DNA of 12,017 nucleotides from Ramicandelaber brevisporus (GCA_025201865.1 MU602807.1:14023-26039); one strand, 5' to 3'; numbered from the stretch's first letter, positions 1 to 7,682 are shown. Notes: generated by a model not told the origin, from the letters alone. Made by a program: numbers and translations.

Positions 1-120
1 ACTTTTCATTATTCATCCTCCTCTTCCTCGTCTTCGCGCATCCTACATCCACAACCTTTCACCTCTTGTTCACTCGCACTTTCTTTAACTTCTAACTTTC
101 AGATGAGCTTGATGATAATT
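1..120 (-). repeat. Left arm of a ~120-bp inverted repeat (touches window edge)
   Basis: Bases 1-120 match the reverse complement of 5529-5647 with about 5 mismatches (near 41, 76, 94, 106 and 108) and one 1-base gap. The first 40 bases are identical, and similarity stops abruptly after 120. The arm begins at base 1, so it may continue to the left of the window. It starts 43 bases beyond the stop codon of the minus-strand gene 164-1690, so it probably lies in that gene's 3' flank. Read in the sense of that gene it has the same orientation as the right arm has relative to RPN1. Confidence 0.93.
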
Positions 121-138
121 TGAGGAATTAATGTAATA

Positions 139-144
139 TTTATT
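139..144 (-). terminator. Polyadenylation signal AATAAA for the 164-1690 gene
   Basis: The minus strand reads AATAAA here, about 20 bases past the TAA stop at 164-166. It is a canonical hexamer in an AT-rich 3' flank. The distance to the stop is short but workable for a compact genome. The cleavage site itself cannot be read from sequence. Confidence 0.5.
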
Positions 145-163
145 TAGTTTAGTTGACTGAATA

Positions 164-1690
164 TTAAGCCAGCTGTTTGGCAGCAACTCTTGTGGTAGTA
201 AAGGCAGCACCGTTTTGAGCTATTGCTTCATCATCCTCATTAGATACAACATCGTCATTGATATTGGATGAGCGCACTGTAGTATCAATCGAGTTGGTCA
301 GATAAGAGGTGTTTCTTAGCTGTGGCAGCTGAGGCTCATCACTGCTCAAACGTATCTGGCGTGCTTCAAAGACATCCAAGACATCCCTCGCTTTGCCAGC
401 AATGGCTTCTTCATTCCCATTTAATTCATTGATAATGGTCTTTGCTCGTTCCTGTGCTGCAATTCTCAAAAAGTTCATATTGGACGACTTCTTTGAGCCC
501 AGAGTCTTTATGAACACAGTGGCCAGCAGTCCACCAACAACAAGCACGCCAGCACCTCCAGTAGCAATTGCTAAGCCAGTTCCAAATGTGCCCAAATAGA
601 CTCCAGCTCCAGCTGCGCCGGCAATGCCAACTGCACCAAGCGCAGACGCACCGTGGGCAAACGCTGCCAGCTTGCTTTCGTCACCTTGCTCAAGACCGCG
701 TAAAGCATTGGTCAGATCTGTAATTAACTCAATGTCCTTTTCGACAACCTTGACCTCTGTCCACATGTGCTGGCGAACGACATCCATTCCGACGCTTGAT
801 GTGCCAGCTTGGAGCTCACGGCGCAATTGGCGGTACTCATCCTCCACCCAATATCTGGCTGCTCTAACACGCTCGTCGACTTCATCGAGCAGCGTGACCA
901 GCTGAGCATGGAACGAGGCCTTGCTTGCTTCAGCAGCAGCTTTGTGAGTAGCATATGCAGCATATGCAAGCGATGCAGCACCTACCGCCACAGCGAGGAT
1001 AATGGGACCAAGATTCGACTGGTCCGATTGCTCACCTTCTGCCTGCTTGCCGGATTTGTTCTTCTTTTTATCCTTCTTCTTGTCCTTTTTGGATGACTCG
1101 GTCTCAGACTCGCTTGCGTTGGACTCGTTGCGACGACGCGCTGCCGACTGTGCCGAAGTAGTATTGGCAATGCTGATGCCATCTCTCACACCGCGCTCAT
1201 AAGACTGCTGGTTCTGGTAGCGGGTTTCGCGTCTTGTGTTCTCTCGCTGGAACCAACTGGTCTGACCCAGTGCACGTTCGATGCCAACATGAGTAGCAGC
1301 TGCTACCGTCTCATGGAGAACAGTGCGACTCAATGACGGCTCATTCTGCTGATACTGCTGCTGCTGCTGCTGCTGCTGTCGGTGAGAATGCTCTTGAAAG
1401 CTAGCCGCCGTGGCGGTATCATAGTCTGGAGGCGGTGCCTCGTAAGTGGCTTGAGTTGTTGTTGTCGTGGTGGCAGCTGACGACGCGCTCAAGTTTGGTT
1501 GCTGCTGCTCATTCGTCGTGGTTTGTGACGTGGCAAAGGCTGCCGATGAGCGCTCATCTTCAGGTTTGGCGAGTTCCGTCAAGATGAGGGGAGCAGCATG
1601 GAGCAGTCTACGTATTGGCTCGCTGAACAAGCCAGTCTGCTTGTCATACAGCTCAACTGGGAAGTTAGGGTCGTCGTACGATAGCGGCAT
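164..1690 (-). CDS. Unrecognised 508-aa membrane protein with coiled coil and glycine-zipper hydrophobic segment
   Basis: I do not recognise a family. From the chosen ATG the protein is 508 aa. The N-terminal ~30 residues look folded (acidic and aromatic, then an amphipathic stretch). Low-complexity Thr- and Gln-rich sequence follows, with a T6 run (~74-79), a Q8 run (~105-112) and a PPDY motif at 87-90 that fits the PPxY WW-domain ligand consensus. A Lys-rich patch (~201-215) precedes a hydrophobic segment at ~227-247. Next come a charged helical, coiled-coil-like stretch (~250-335), a long Gly/Ala-rich hydrophobic segment (~346-395, spaced glycines) and another charged helix (~405-447). This suggests a hairpin or two-pass membrane protein with a cytosolic tail; function unknown. 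The start is set by the ATG at 1690, which has A at -3. An in-frame ATG at 1783 would add 31 residues and cannot be excluded. A CT-rich tract (1866-1935, minus sense) lies upstream, and AATAAA lies 20 bases past the stop. No intron is needed. Confidence 0.8.
   Translation of the reverse strand: MPLSYDDPNFPVELYDKQTGLFSEPIRRLLHAAPLILTELAKPEDERSSAAFATSQTTTNEQQQPNLSASSAATTTTTTQATYEAPPPDYDTATAASFQEHSHRQQQQQQQQYQQNEPSLSRTVLHETVAAATHVGIERALGQTSWFQRENTRRETRYQNQQSYERGVRDGISIANTTSAQSAARRRNESNASESETESSKKDKKKDKKKNKSGKQAEGEQSDQSNLGPIILAVAVGAASLAYAAYATHKAAAEASKASFHAQLVTLLDEVDERVRAARYWVEDEYRQLRRELQAGTSSVGMDVVRQHMWTEVKVVEKDIELITDLTNALRGLEQGDESKLAAFAHGASALGAVGIAGAAGAGVYLGTFGTGLAIATGGAGVLVVGGLLATVFIKTLGSKKSSNMNFLRIAAQERAKTIINELNGNEEAIAGKARDVLDVFEARQIRLSSDEPQLPQLRNTSYLTNSIDTTVRSSNINDDVVSNEDDEAIAQNGAAFTTTRVAAKQLA
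1351..1380 (-). repeat. Gln-codon (CAG) repeat within the 164-1690 gene
   Basis: The plus strand carries an almost pure CTG run, read as consecutive CAG glutamine codons on the minus strand. It encodes the Q8 tract (~105-112) and nearby Gln residues. Runs of this type vary in length between individuals and usually lie in disordered protein. Confidence 0.8.
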
Positions 1691-1865
1691 TGTGTTTGTG
1701 AATTGGTTAGGTTCTTTGCGGTTGGTAGCAGTTCTGCGGAAACGCCAAGACTTGGCACAAGCATCCCAGCCAACTCCCTCCATCTTCCAAGTGCTGGGTA
1801 CCTGATCCAGCAGCAAAAAGCCTCGACATCGACAGCACCTGGGTATCAAAGGTGGTATACATGTT

Positions 1866-1935
1866 TAAGAAGGCAACTAAAAGAGAGACGAAAAGGATAA
1901 GGCAAGGGAAGAAGAGAGGGAAAGGAAGACGATCA
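1866..1935 (-). promoter_or_regulatory. Pyrimidine-rich promoter or leader tract of the 164-1690 gene
   Basis: On the minus strand this stretch is almost wholly C and T (purine-rich on plus). It lies between the TFIIA gamma stop (1969) and the start of the next gene on the same strand. CT-rich blocks just upstream of transcription or translation starts are common in highly expressed fungal genes. An out-of-frame ATG at 1862 (minus) would open a short upstream reading frame if it is transcribed. Confidence 0.4.
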
Positions 1936-1968
1936 TCATCAATCTAGCAGTATAAATATATAGTAAGA

Positions 1969-2358
1969 TTAGGAATCCTTGTTACGAACACTGCATGACA
2001 CAATCTTCATGTGGTCAGCCTTGACATTCTCGCCTTCAATCTTAAATGTAATGTTCTTGACAATCAGAGTCCAAACATCATCGCAGTGCCGATACGTTCG
2101 CAGCTTGCCCTTGAGTGTAGTTCGAGTCTTGACCCGATGCGACAGAGCATCAGCAAAAGCCCTGTCAAAGTGCACAAGCACGCGAATGGCCAGCTGTGGA
2201 GTCAAATAGCTGTGAGTGACCAGCTCGTCGAGAGCATCAGTCAAAGCGTTGCCCAGAGTCGTCCGTCGGTAGATTTCGTAGTAAGCAGTTGGCTGAGCAC
2301 CACCGCCGCTGCCCGACGAAGCGCCGCCGCCACCACCGCCGCCTTCTTTGCTCGACAT
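1969..2358 (-). CDS. TOA2: Transcription initiation factor IIA small (gamma) subunit
   Basis: This is the 129-aa TFIIA gamma subunit (TOA2 in yeast, GTF2A2 in human). It joins the large alpha/beta subunit to form TFIIA, which stabilises TBP on the TATA box in the nucleus. The conserved part starts at residue ~26 with YYEIYRRTTLGNAL, followed by the LDEL helix and the TPQLAIRVLVHFDRA helix (N-terminal helical domain). The C-terminal beta-barrel part includes TYRHCDDVWTLIVKNITF and the KADHMKIVSC strand. Human and yeast proteins are about 109-122 aa; the extra length here is a ~25-residue Gly/Ser-rich N-terminal tail (seven consecutive Gly at 6-12). The start is the ATG at 2358; the frame is open one codon further, but without an ATG. 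There is no intron. It is divergent to RPN1, with 195 bp between the two start codons. Confidence 0.96.
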   Translation of the reverse strand: MSSKEGGGGGGGASSGSGGGAQPTAYYEIYRRTTLGNALTDALDELVTHSYLTPQLAIRVLVHFDRAFADALSHRVKTRTTLKGKLRTYRHCDDVWTLIVKNITFKIEGENVKADHMKIVSCSVRNKDS

Positions 2359-2553
2359 CACAAGAGTATCTTTTTTATTGTTTTGAAATCAGAGTGAATA
2401 ACGATTCCGTTGCGTTTGCAAGCACAGCACAACACAACACAACACACAGCACAACACACAGCACACAACACAGCAGTCGAATTATCCTCTGCGTTTCTTT
2501 ACTTTTTTATTTTTTTTCCTACTTTTTTCTCTACTTTTGACACCAAAGCACGT
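2359..2553. promoter_or_regulatory. Bidirectional promoter region between TFIIA gamma and RPN1
   Basis: Only 195 bp separate the two divergent start codons, so both promoters and both 5' leaders must lie here. The region contains a CACAA/CACAG-type repeat (2423-2474) followed by a T-rich, CT-rich stretch (~2493-2537) directly before the RPN1 ATG. No clear TATA box is visible. The shared promoter is inferred from layout. Confidence 0.6.
2423..2474. repeat. CACAA/CACAG-type short tandem repeat in the divergent promoter
   Basis: About 50 bases are built from CACAA, CACAG and CACA units in irregular tandem order. They sit in the middle of the TFIIA gamma/RPN1 intergenic region, so length changes would alter promoter spacing. 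Confidence 0.85.
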
Positions 2554-5464
2554 ATGGCACCAGATCACCGTGACACTGCCAAATCACCAACGTCGCCGCG
2601 CAAGGACAAGCCGGTGGAGGATGGCGATAAGCTCAGCGCGAAGACAGCCGCCGAGAAGATTGCTCAGTCCAAGAAGAAGCGCGATGAGCCCGAGATTGTA
2701 CGTTTTACACCACGATGACGCGTCCATCGTCAGCGCTTTTTTTCTTTTTACCTCCCTGAACGGCCTTCGTTTAGAGTTCGTGACACTCTCCACCAGTGTA
2801 TAAGCTGACATTTTGTGTTATATACCACTGTATAATGTGCCATTGCAACTATGATTACGATTACGATTACGATTGCTTAATGTACAACAGTCTGACGAGG
2901 ATCAGCAGCTCATTGACGAGATTGAAGAGCTGGTGACGCGTCTCGTTCGCCTCGATTTGGATACAGTGCATCCAGCCGAACACACGGCAACTCTGGATGC
3001 CATTCGCACCCTGCTACGCTCTCAAACAACTTCAATGGCATCAGTTCCAAAACCACTCAAATTCCTGCGTCCGCATTATGACACATTGAAGCGCATTCAG
3101 GAGTCATGGACCAATGTCGCCAACAAGGGTGCATTTGCCGAGATTCTCTCTCTTCTGGCGATGGCATATGAGGATGACCAGCGCATCAGTCTGTCGTACC
3201 GCCTATCAACCGTCACGGATACTGCGAACGTTACTGCATGGGGCCACGAGTACGTGCTACATCTCTGCCGTGGATTGGTTGAGGAGTACGAATCCCGCAT
3301 GCGCGAAGAGGTTCCTCAGCCGACCGACGACTTGCTGGCACTGGCTCTGAACTTGGTTCCATACTTGCTCGAGAATAATGCGGAGGCCGATTCAGTTGAT
3401 CTGCTGTCCGAATTGGAAAAGATTGAGGTGCTGGTGGATTACGTTCATGAGACGACTTATCAGCGCGTGTGCAACTACATGCTCAGCTGCGTCAACCTCC
3501 TGCCTCCTCCAGATAACTTCCACATGCTTTTGGCAGCACGCAGCATCTACAAGAAGCTAGGCAAGCACATCCAGGCTCTGCCAGTTGCCATCCGCATTGG
3601 TGAATACTCGACCGTTGAGGAGGACTTTGAGGCCATCACTGACCCAATCGAGAAGAAGCAGGCGGCACTCATTCTCGGCACCCATCAACTTGCTCTGCCT
3701 ACCGAGGACGAAGAACTGCTCAATGCCATGTCCAACACTCACTACTCGGAGCGTTTCATGTCGCTGGCGCGTTCTCTTGAGATTCTCGATGCAAAGACAC
3801 CTGACGATGTGTACAAGACCCATCTGGAGAATACTACTCGTGCTCCACGCGTTGACTCGGCACGCTCCAACCTGGCCTCGTCCATTGTCAATGCTTTTGT
3901 CAACATTGGCTGTGGTAAAGACAAGCTGGTGCTCCCCGATGGTGCTCAGACTGATTCAAAGGAGTCGTTCAAGTGGTTCAACCGCAACAAGGAGCTTGGC
4001 CAGCTGTGCTCCGTAGCCTCAATTGGTGCGATCCTCATGTGGGACATTGACAACGGCCTCAACGCCATTGATGGCTACATCGAATCAGACAACGTGTACC
4101 TGCGCGCAGGTGCTCAGATTGCCATGGGCTTGATGAACATTGGTGTGCGCCACGAGACTGATCCAGCATATGCTATTCTGGAGAGCGGTGCCACAGCCAA
4201 CGAGAGCATCATCAAGGTGACAGCTGCATTTGGTCTGGCAATGGCCTACGCTGGCACTAGCCACCCGCTTGTTATTGAGAAGCTGACCGAGGTGCTCAAT
4301 GACCCAACTGCCACTCTTGAGGTTGTTTCGATCGCTGGCTGTGCACTTGGTCTGGTTTGCGTTGGCTCGGGCAACACTGATGCAGCCACTACCATTGTCG
4401 ATGTGCTGATGAGCCGTGGCGAGGAGACCACCATGAACAATTTCCTGCGCTTCCTGTGCCTTGGTCTTGGTCTGGTCTTCTTTGGCCGCCAAGAGATGGC
4501 TGACATCTCACTGGAGATCCTCGCCACCATTGAGACCCCGGTTGGCAAGCAGGCCAGCACGATTGTCACCGCCTGTGCATACGCCGGCACTGGCAACGTC
4601 GCTATTGTCCAGAAGCTGCTGCGTGAGTGCGCCGAGCACATTGATGCCAGCAAGGACTCTGCTCTGCATCAGGCCTTTGCTGTCCTTGGTGTCGCCATCA
4701 TCAGTCTTGGCGAGGACGTCGGCTCAGCCATGGTTCTGCGCATGTTCAATCATCTCAACCAATTTGGTGATGCCACAGTGCGCCAGATGGTTCCACTGGC
4801 CGTCGGTTTGATGTGTGCCTCCAATCCGCTTGTTCACATCTTGGAGCTGCTGAGCAAGTTCTCTCATGACAACGACACGCAGGTTGCCATGAACGCCATC
4901 TTCGCCTTGGGTCTAGTTGGTGCAGGCACAAACAATGCTCGTGTCAGCCAGATGCTGCGTCAGCTTGCCACCTACTACCAAAACGACAACAACCTTCGGT
5001 TCGTGGTTCGCATCGCGCAGGGCATGCTCAGCTTGGGCAAGGGCACCATCTCCCTCTCGCCATATCGCCACGATCGCCAGATTCTGTCTCCAACCGCGCT
5101 GGGCAGCTTGCTGTGGACCTGCTTAATGTTCACCGACTCCAACGCCTTTGTGGTTGGCAAGTCTTCGTACATGCTGTATGCCCTGCTGCGCGCAGTGTAC
5201 CCACGGTTCCTGATTACGCTTGATGAAAACCTGAACGAAGTCAATGTGCAAGTTCGTGTTGGTCAGGCCGTCGATACCGTTGGTCAGGCTGGTCAGCCGA
5301 AGGCCATCTCTGGATTCCAAACACACACCACACCTGTTGTCCTTGGCTACGGCGAAAGGGCAGAACTGACTACTGAAGAGTACATTGCCTGCACTCCAGT
5401 GCTCGAAGGCTTTATCATCCTGCGCAAGAACCCAGACTGGGTTGACGACTCTGAAGACAAATGA
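2554..5464 (+). CDS. RPN1: 26S proteasome regulatory subunit RPN1 (PSMD2), two exons
   Basis: RPN1/PSMD2 is the largest base subunit of the 19S regulatory particle, in nucleus and cytosol. It docks ubiquitin, ubiquitin-like shuttle receptors and Ubp6/USP14. Exon 1 is 2554-2697 (48 codons) and exon 2 is 2891-5464. Joined in phase 0 they give 905 aa, close to human PSMD2 (908). The join yields the family's N-terminal signature, DEPEI then SDEDQQLIDEIEELV. Exon 1 is Lys/Glu-rich as in orthologues. Proteasome/cyclosome repeats with the GAG/GLG pattern fill about residues 410-785, starting with KWFNRNKELGQLCSVASIG. The C-terminus ends in the very conserved CTPVLEGFIILRKNP. The start is the first in-frame ATG; the frame is open upstream but has no ATG. 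A copy of the inverted repeat begins 64 bases past the stop. No canonical AATAAA was seen in the 3' flank. Confidence 0.97.
2698..2890 (+). other. Spliceosomal intron of RPN1 (193 nt, phase 0)
   Basis: The donor is GTACGT at 2698 and the acceptor is ACAACAG ending at 2890. A branch-site candidate, CTTAAT, lies about 15 bases before the acceptor. Translation across the join restores the conserved RPN1 N-terminus, while reading through meets in-frame stops. Four GATTAC-type hexamers (2853-2876) lie immediately before the branch site. Confidence 0.9.
2853..2876 (+). repeat. GATTAC hexamer repeat (about 4 copies) in the RPN1 intron
   Basis: Three perfect GATTAC units and one GATTGC variant lie in tandem directly upstream of the likely branch site of the RPN1 intron. 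Confidence 0.9.
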
Positions 5465-5528
5465 AATATGCACTATTACGTCTTTTCTTTAACAAACAAT
5501 TCTTATAACTTGTGCATTTAAATATAGT

Positions 5529-5647
5529 AATTATCATCAAACACATCTGAAAGTGAAAGTTAAAGAAAGTGTGAGTGAACAAGAGGTGAAAGGTTGTGGA
5601 TGTAGGCTGCGCGAAGACGAGGAAGAGGAGGATGAATAATGAAAAGT
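5529..5647 (+). repeat. Right arm of the ~120-bp inverted repeat
   Basis: This arm is the reverse complement of bases 1-120, with about 5 mismatches and one gap. It begins 64 bases after the RPN1 stop and ends 18 bases before tRNA-Ser(AGA), filling the gap between the two genes. It is purine-rich on the plus strand and contains no obvious gene or hairpin of its own. No target-site duplication or transposase is visible. It may be a duplicated tRNA 5' flank or a small dispersed repeat. Confidence 0.93.
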
Positions 5648-5665
5648 GGAAAATTAGAAAGGAAT

Positions 5666-5747
5666 GACACTATGGCCGAGTGGTTAAGGCGGTTGACTAG
5701 AAATCAATTTCCCTCTGGGAGCGCAGGTTCAAGTCCTGCTGGTGTCG
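5666..5747 (+). tRNA. tRNA-Ser (anticodon AGA)
   Basis: This 82-nt class II tRNA decodes UCU (and UCC/UCA if A34 is modified to inosine). The acceptor stem pairs GACACTA with TGGTGTC, with discriminator G at 5747. The D arm is GGCCGAGTGGTTAAGGC. The anticodon loop CTAGAAA carries AGA at 5699-5701. A long variable arm (CCCTCTGGG) marks it as serine, and the T arm contains GGTTCAAGTCC (B box, 5726-5736). There is no intron, and CCA is not encoded, as usual in eukaryotes. A TTTT Pol III terminator follows at 5754-5757. Confidence 0.96.
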
Positions 5748-5753
5748 AACTTG

Positions 5754-5757
5754 TTTT
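5754..5757 (+). terminator. Pol III T-stretch after tRNA-Ser
   Basis: Four T residues start 6 bases past the tRNA 3' end. This is the minimal RNA polymerase III termination signal. Confidence 0.7.
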
Positions 5758-5896
5758 GGCTGTCGTCGCGGTGATTCAGGCTGCACCGGCTGTTCCTTTT
5801 TGTCCTCAGCCTGCTGCCGGCTGTCTGCTGGTTCCATTGCTGCGGCCGCGTCTAGTCGCGTCTGGTTGCCTGTGTTGGCGCAGTTGAAAGCTGGCA

Positions 5897-5943
5897 GAAT
5901 GCGGGAATGCAGGAATGCGGGAATGCAGGAATGCGGGAATGCA
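5897..5943. repeat. GAATGCRG octamer tandem repeat (about 6 copies)
   Basis: GAATGCGG and GAATGCAG alternate about six times, so the higher-order unit is 16 bases. The repeat lies between the two convergent tRNA genes. The rest of the 5758-6089 gap shows GC-rich sequence up to about 5880 and no supported gene. Confidence 0.93.
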
Positions 5944-6089
5944 CTCAATCTCAGCCTCGGCTTAACATCGACATCAGTCCCTTTTGCCGCGCCAATGCTC
6001 TGAAATACAGCCAGCTTGTCTGCAGATGAGAACAAGCAGCACCGCGCTTCAATAAAACAGCAAAACAGCAGAACAGAACAGCTGGCGCG

Positions 6090-6093
6090 AAAA
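6090..6093 (-). terminator. Pol III T-stretch after tRNA-Pro
   Basis: The minus strand reads TTTT four bases beyond the 3' end of tRNA-Pro, a minimal Pol III terminator. Confidence 0.65.
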
Positions 6094-6097
6094 GACA

Positions 6098-6169
6098 GGG
6101 GCTATCCGGGGATCGAACCCGGGACCTCTCCGACCCTAACGGAGAATCATACCTCTAGACCAACAGCCC
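6098..6169 (-). tRNA. tRNA-Pro (anticodon AGG)
   Basis: This 72-nt tRNA decodes CCU (and CCC/CCA if A34 becomes inosine). On the minus strand the acceptor stem is GGGCTGT paired with ATAGCCC, with discriminator C, typical of eukaryotic tRNA-Pro. The D arm is GGTCTAGAGGTATGATT. The anticodon stem CTCCG/CGGAG encloses loop TTAGGGT, giving AGG at 6135-6137. The T arm contains GGGTTCGATCCCC (B box). There is no intron and no encoded CCA. It points toward tRNA-Ser on the opposite strand, about 350 bp away. Confidence 0.96.
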
Positions 6170-6956
6170 AGCTTCCGTCAAACGCGAAATCCACATCCGC
6201 CAACACCATCCAGTCCATCTCCATCCACTTCGCGTTTTCGTGTCCTCATTGCAAACCCTCCCCCTCCAATGCTAATGCTAATGCTAATGCAGCGTCATTA
6301 TATTTCCTTTTACAATGCTTTGTTAGGATTTGTAATTTTTTTTTGTCTCCTATCTCGGTCGTTCCTTTCGCAGGAATTTTCACGGATGTCGGAGTTTACA
6401 ATTAGTCCACATGGTTGTATGAACTTCGTCCGGCTACCATCAGCTTTGCGACTCGGCGAGTCGATGAAAGAAAGGGAAAAAAAAACTGGACACTTCAGCG
6501 CGGGTGCGTCCACACTCTCTGTTCTCATTCTCTCCTTTAAGGCAGCTGATCAATCTGAGCGGAGTTTTCTTTTATTCTTCTTTAACTGTTTTGTTGATAC
6601 GAGACTGGTCTGGTATACATCTCTTTGTCCATCCCAGTCTCTTTTCTGTTACTGCCGCTTTTTCCTTCTCCCCCCTTCTCCCTTCTCCCTCATCCTATTT
6701 GTAACGTCCGCTCTTACACAACCGTATCTCTGCCCTCCCTCCTCCCTTCTTCTTCCCCCTCTTGGTCTCTTTTAGCTCTTCATCCTTTCCCTACCCTTCA
6801 CCTTCTCCATCCTACCGCCTCTATCATACTACCACTACCGCTACTGCTACTACTGCTGTTGCAACCGCTAGGCCGCGCCTCTACATCCGTCTCACTATCA
6901 ACACCCACTACCTCGTCTTTTTTAATTTCCTCTCCTCTCGCTTCTTTCCCATCAAA
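6170..6956 (+). promoter_or_regulatory. Upstream region and pyrimidine-rich leader of the first CAP gene
   Basis: No gene is supported here. The left part follows tRNA-Pro and includes an AATGCT hexamer repeat (6268-6291). From about 6620 to the ATG at 6957 the plus strand is dominated by C and T (blocks such as CCCCCCTTCTCCCTTCTCCC), as in leaders of strongly expressed fungal genes. The bases before the start are ATCAAAATG, a favourable context with A at -3. No clear TATA element or 5'-UTR intron could be fixed. Confidence 0.5.
6268..6291. repeat. AATGCT hexamer repeat (4 copies)
   Basis: Three perfect AATGCT units and one AATGCA unit lie in tandem about 100 bases from tRNA-Pro, on its 5' side. 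Confidence 0.9.
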
Positions 6957-7682
6957 ATGAAGGCTACCATCTCCGTCGCTACTCTTCTCGTCGCCGCCTC
7001 CTCCGCCGTCTCGGCCGCTGTCTACTTTGACCCACAGGCCATGTGCAACCTGGTCAACGGCTATCGCGCTCGCAACGGCGTTCCTCCTCTCTCCTACAAC
7101 CCGTGCGGCAACGCTGTGAGCAACACCCAGACTCAGCGCATGGCCCACGCAAATGTCCAGTCTCACTTGTCAGGTGATGGTGCCGCCACTTACCAGGCCT
7201 CCTGCCGCTCCTCCCCAGGATGGACTGGCCAGATTGTCGGCTACTCCCCGGCCTGGAAGTCAATGGAGTCCATGGCCGATGCCTTCTACCGCGAGCCACT
7301 CCACCAGCGCATCATGCTTGACCCAAAGTACAAGTGCTGCTCTGCTGCTCACACCACTGGCCAGAACAACAACGAGGGCTACTCGATTGACTTCGCAACC
7401 AACTGCCAGCCAGGCAAGCCAGCTCCACAGCCACCAGTGGTCAAGCCACCAACCACCTCTTACACTGCGCCAAAGCCAACCACCGCGCCAACCTATGTCC
7501 CACCGGCCAAGCCAGCACCAAGCTATGTCTCGCCAGCTCCAGCTCCAGCTCCAGCTCCACAGCAGCCAACCTATGTTGCTCAGCCACCACCAGCTGCCTA
7601 CGTCCCACCGGCCGCTGTCCCAGCTAACACCTGCTGTGCTCAGCAGTGCTGCAATGCTCCTGCCCAGAAGGCCTTCTACTAA
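6957..7682 (+). CDS. Secreted CAP/SCP (PR-1-like) domain protein with Pro-rich C-terminal tail
   Basis: The protein has 241 aa. Residues 1-20 form a clear signal peptide (MKATIS, hydrophobic core, cleavage after VSA). Residues ~25-150 form a CAP domain of the bacterial/fungal YkwD-like type: NLVNGYRARNGVPPL helix, the TQRMAHANVQSHLS segment with H70, and EPLHQRIML with H116. The usual GENI glutamate is replaced: the sequence reads GQIVGYS, so Q92 stands where Glu is expected. Cys residues at 30, 50, 83, 127, 128 and 150 suggest disulfides. Residues ~151-224 are Pro/Ala/Thr/Tyr-rich with AP repeats, and the end carries two Cys pairs (226-232). CAP proteins such as yeast Pry bind sterols or fatty acids outside the cell; that role here is inference. 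AATAAA lies 98 bases past the stop. It is paralogous to the gene at 9613. The frame extends upstream, but without an ATG. Confidence 0.9.
   Translation: MKATISVATLLVAASSAVSAAVYFDPQAMCNLVNGYRARNGVPPLSYNPCGNAVSNTQTQRMAHANVQSHLSGDGAATYQASCRSSPGWTGQIVGYSPAWKSMESMADAFYREPLHQRIMLDPKYKCCSAAHTTGQNNNEGYSIDFATNCQPGKPAPQPPVVKPPTTSYTAPKPTTAPTYVPPAKPAPSYVSPAPAPAPAPQQPTYVAQPPPAAYVPPAAVPANTCCAQQCCNAPAQKAFY

Noticed and set aside
2410-2553. In-frame extension upstream of the RPN1 ATG
   Set aside because: No ATG starts it, and it would encode repeat-derived His/Thr/Gln and Phe-rich sequence absent from the family.
2873-2890. RPN1 coding frame beginning upstream at 2873
   Set aside because: The first six codons lie in the intron and there is no ATG; splicing from 2697 to 2891 restores the conserved N-terminus and the expected length.
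1-5647. Inverted repeat as terminal repeats of a DNA transposon
   Set aside because: The cargo is housekeeping genes, there is no transposase, and no target-site duplication is visible (the left edge is cut).
5897-5943. CRISPR-like array
   Set aside because: The units are contiguous octamers without spacers, in eukaryotic nuclear sequence.
5697-6035. 112-aa minus-strand frame between the tRNAs
   Set aside because: Its end is antisense to tRNA-Ser and its middle is the octamer repeat; no protein character.
6762-6956. In-frame N-terminal extension of the first CAP gene
   Set aside because: It lacks an ATG and translates a CT-rich leader; the ATG at 6957 gives an immediate signal peptide.
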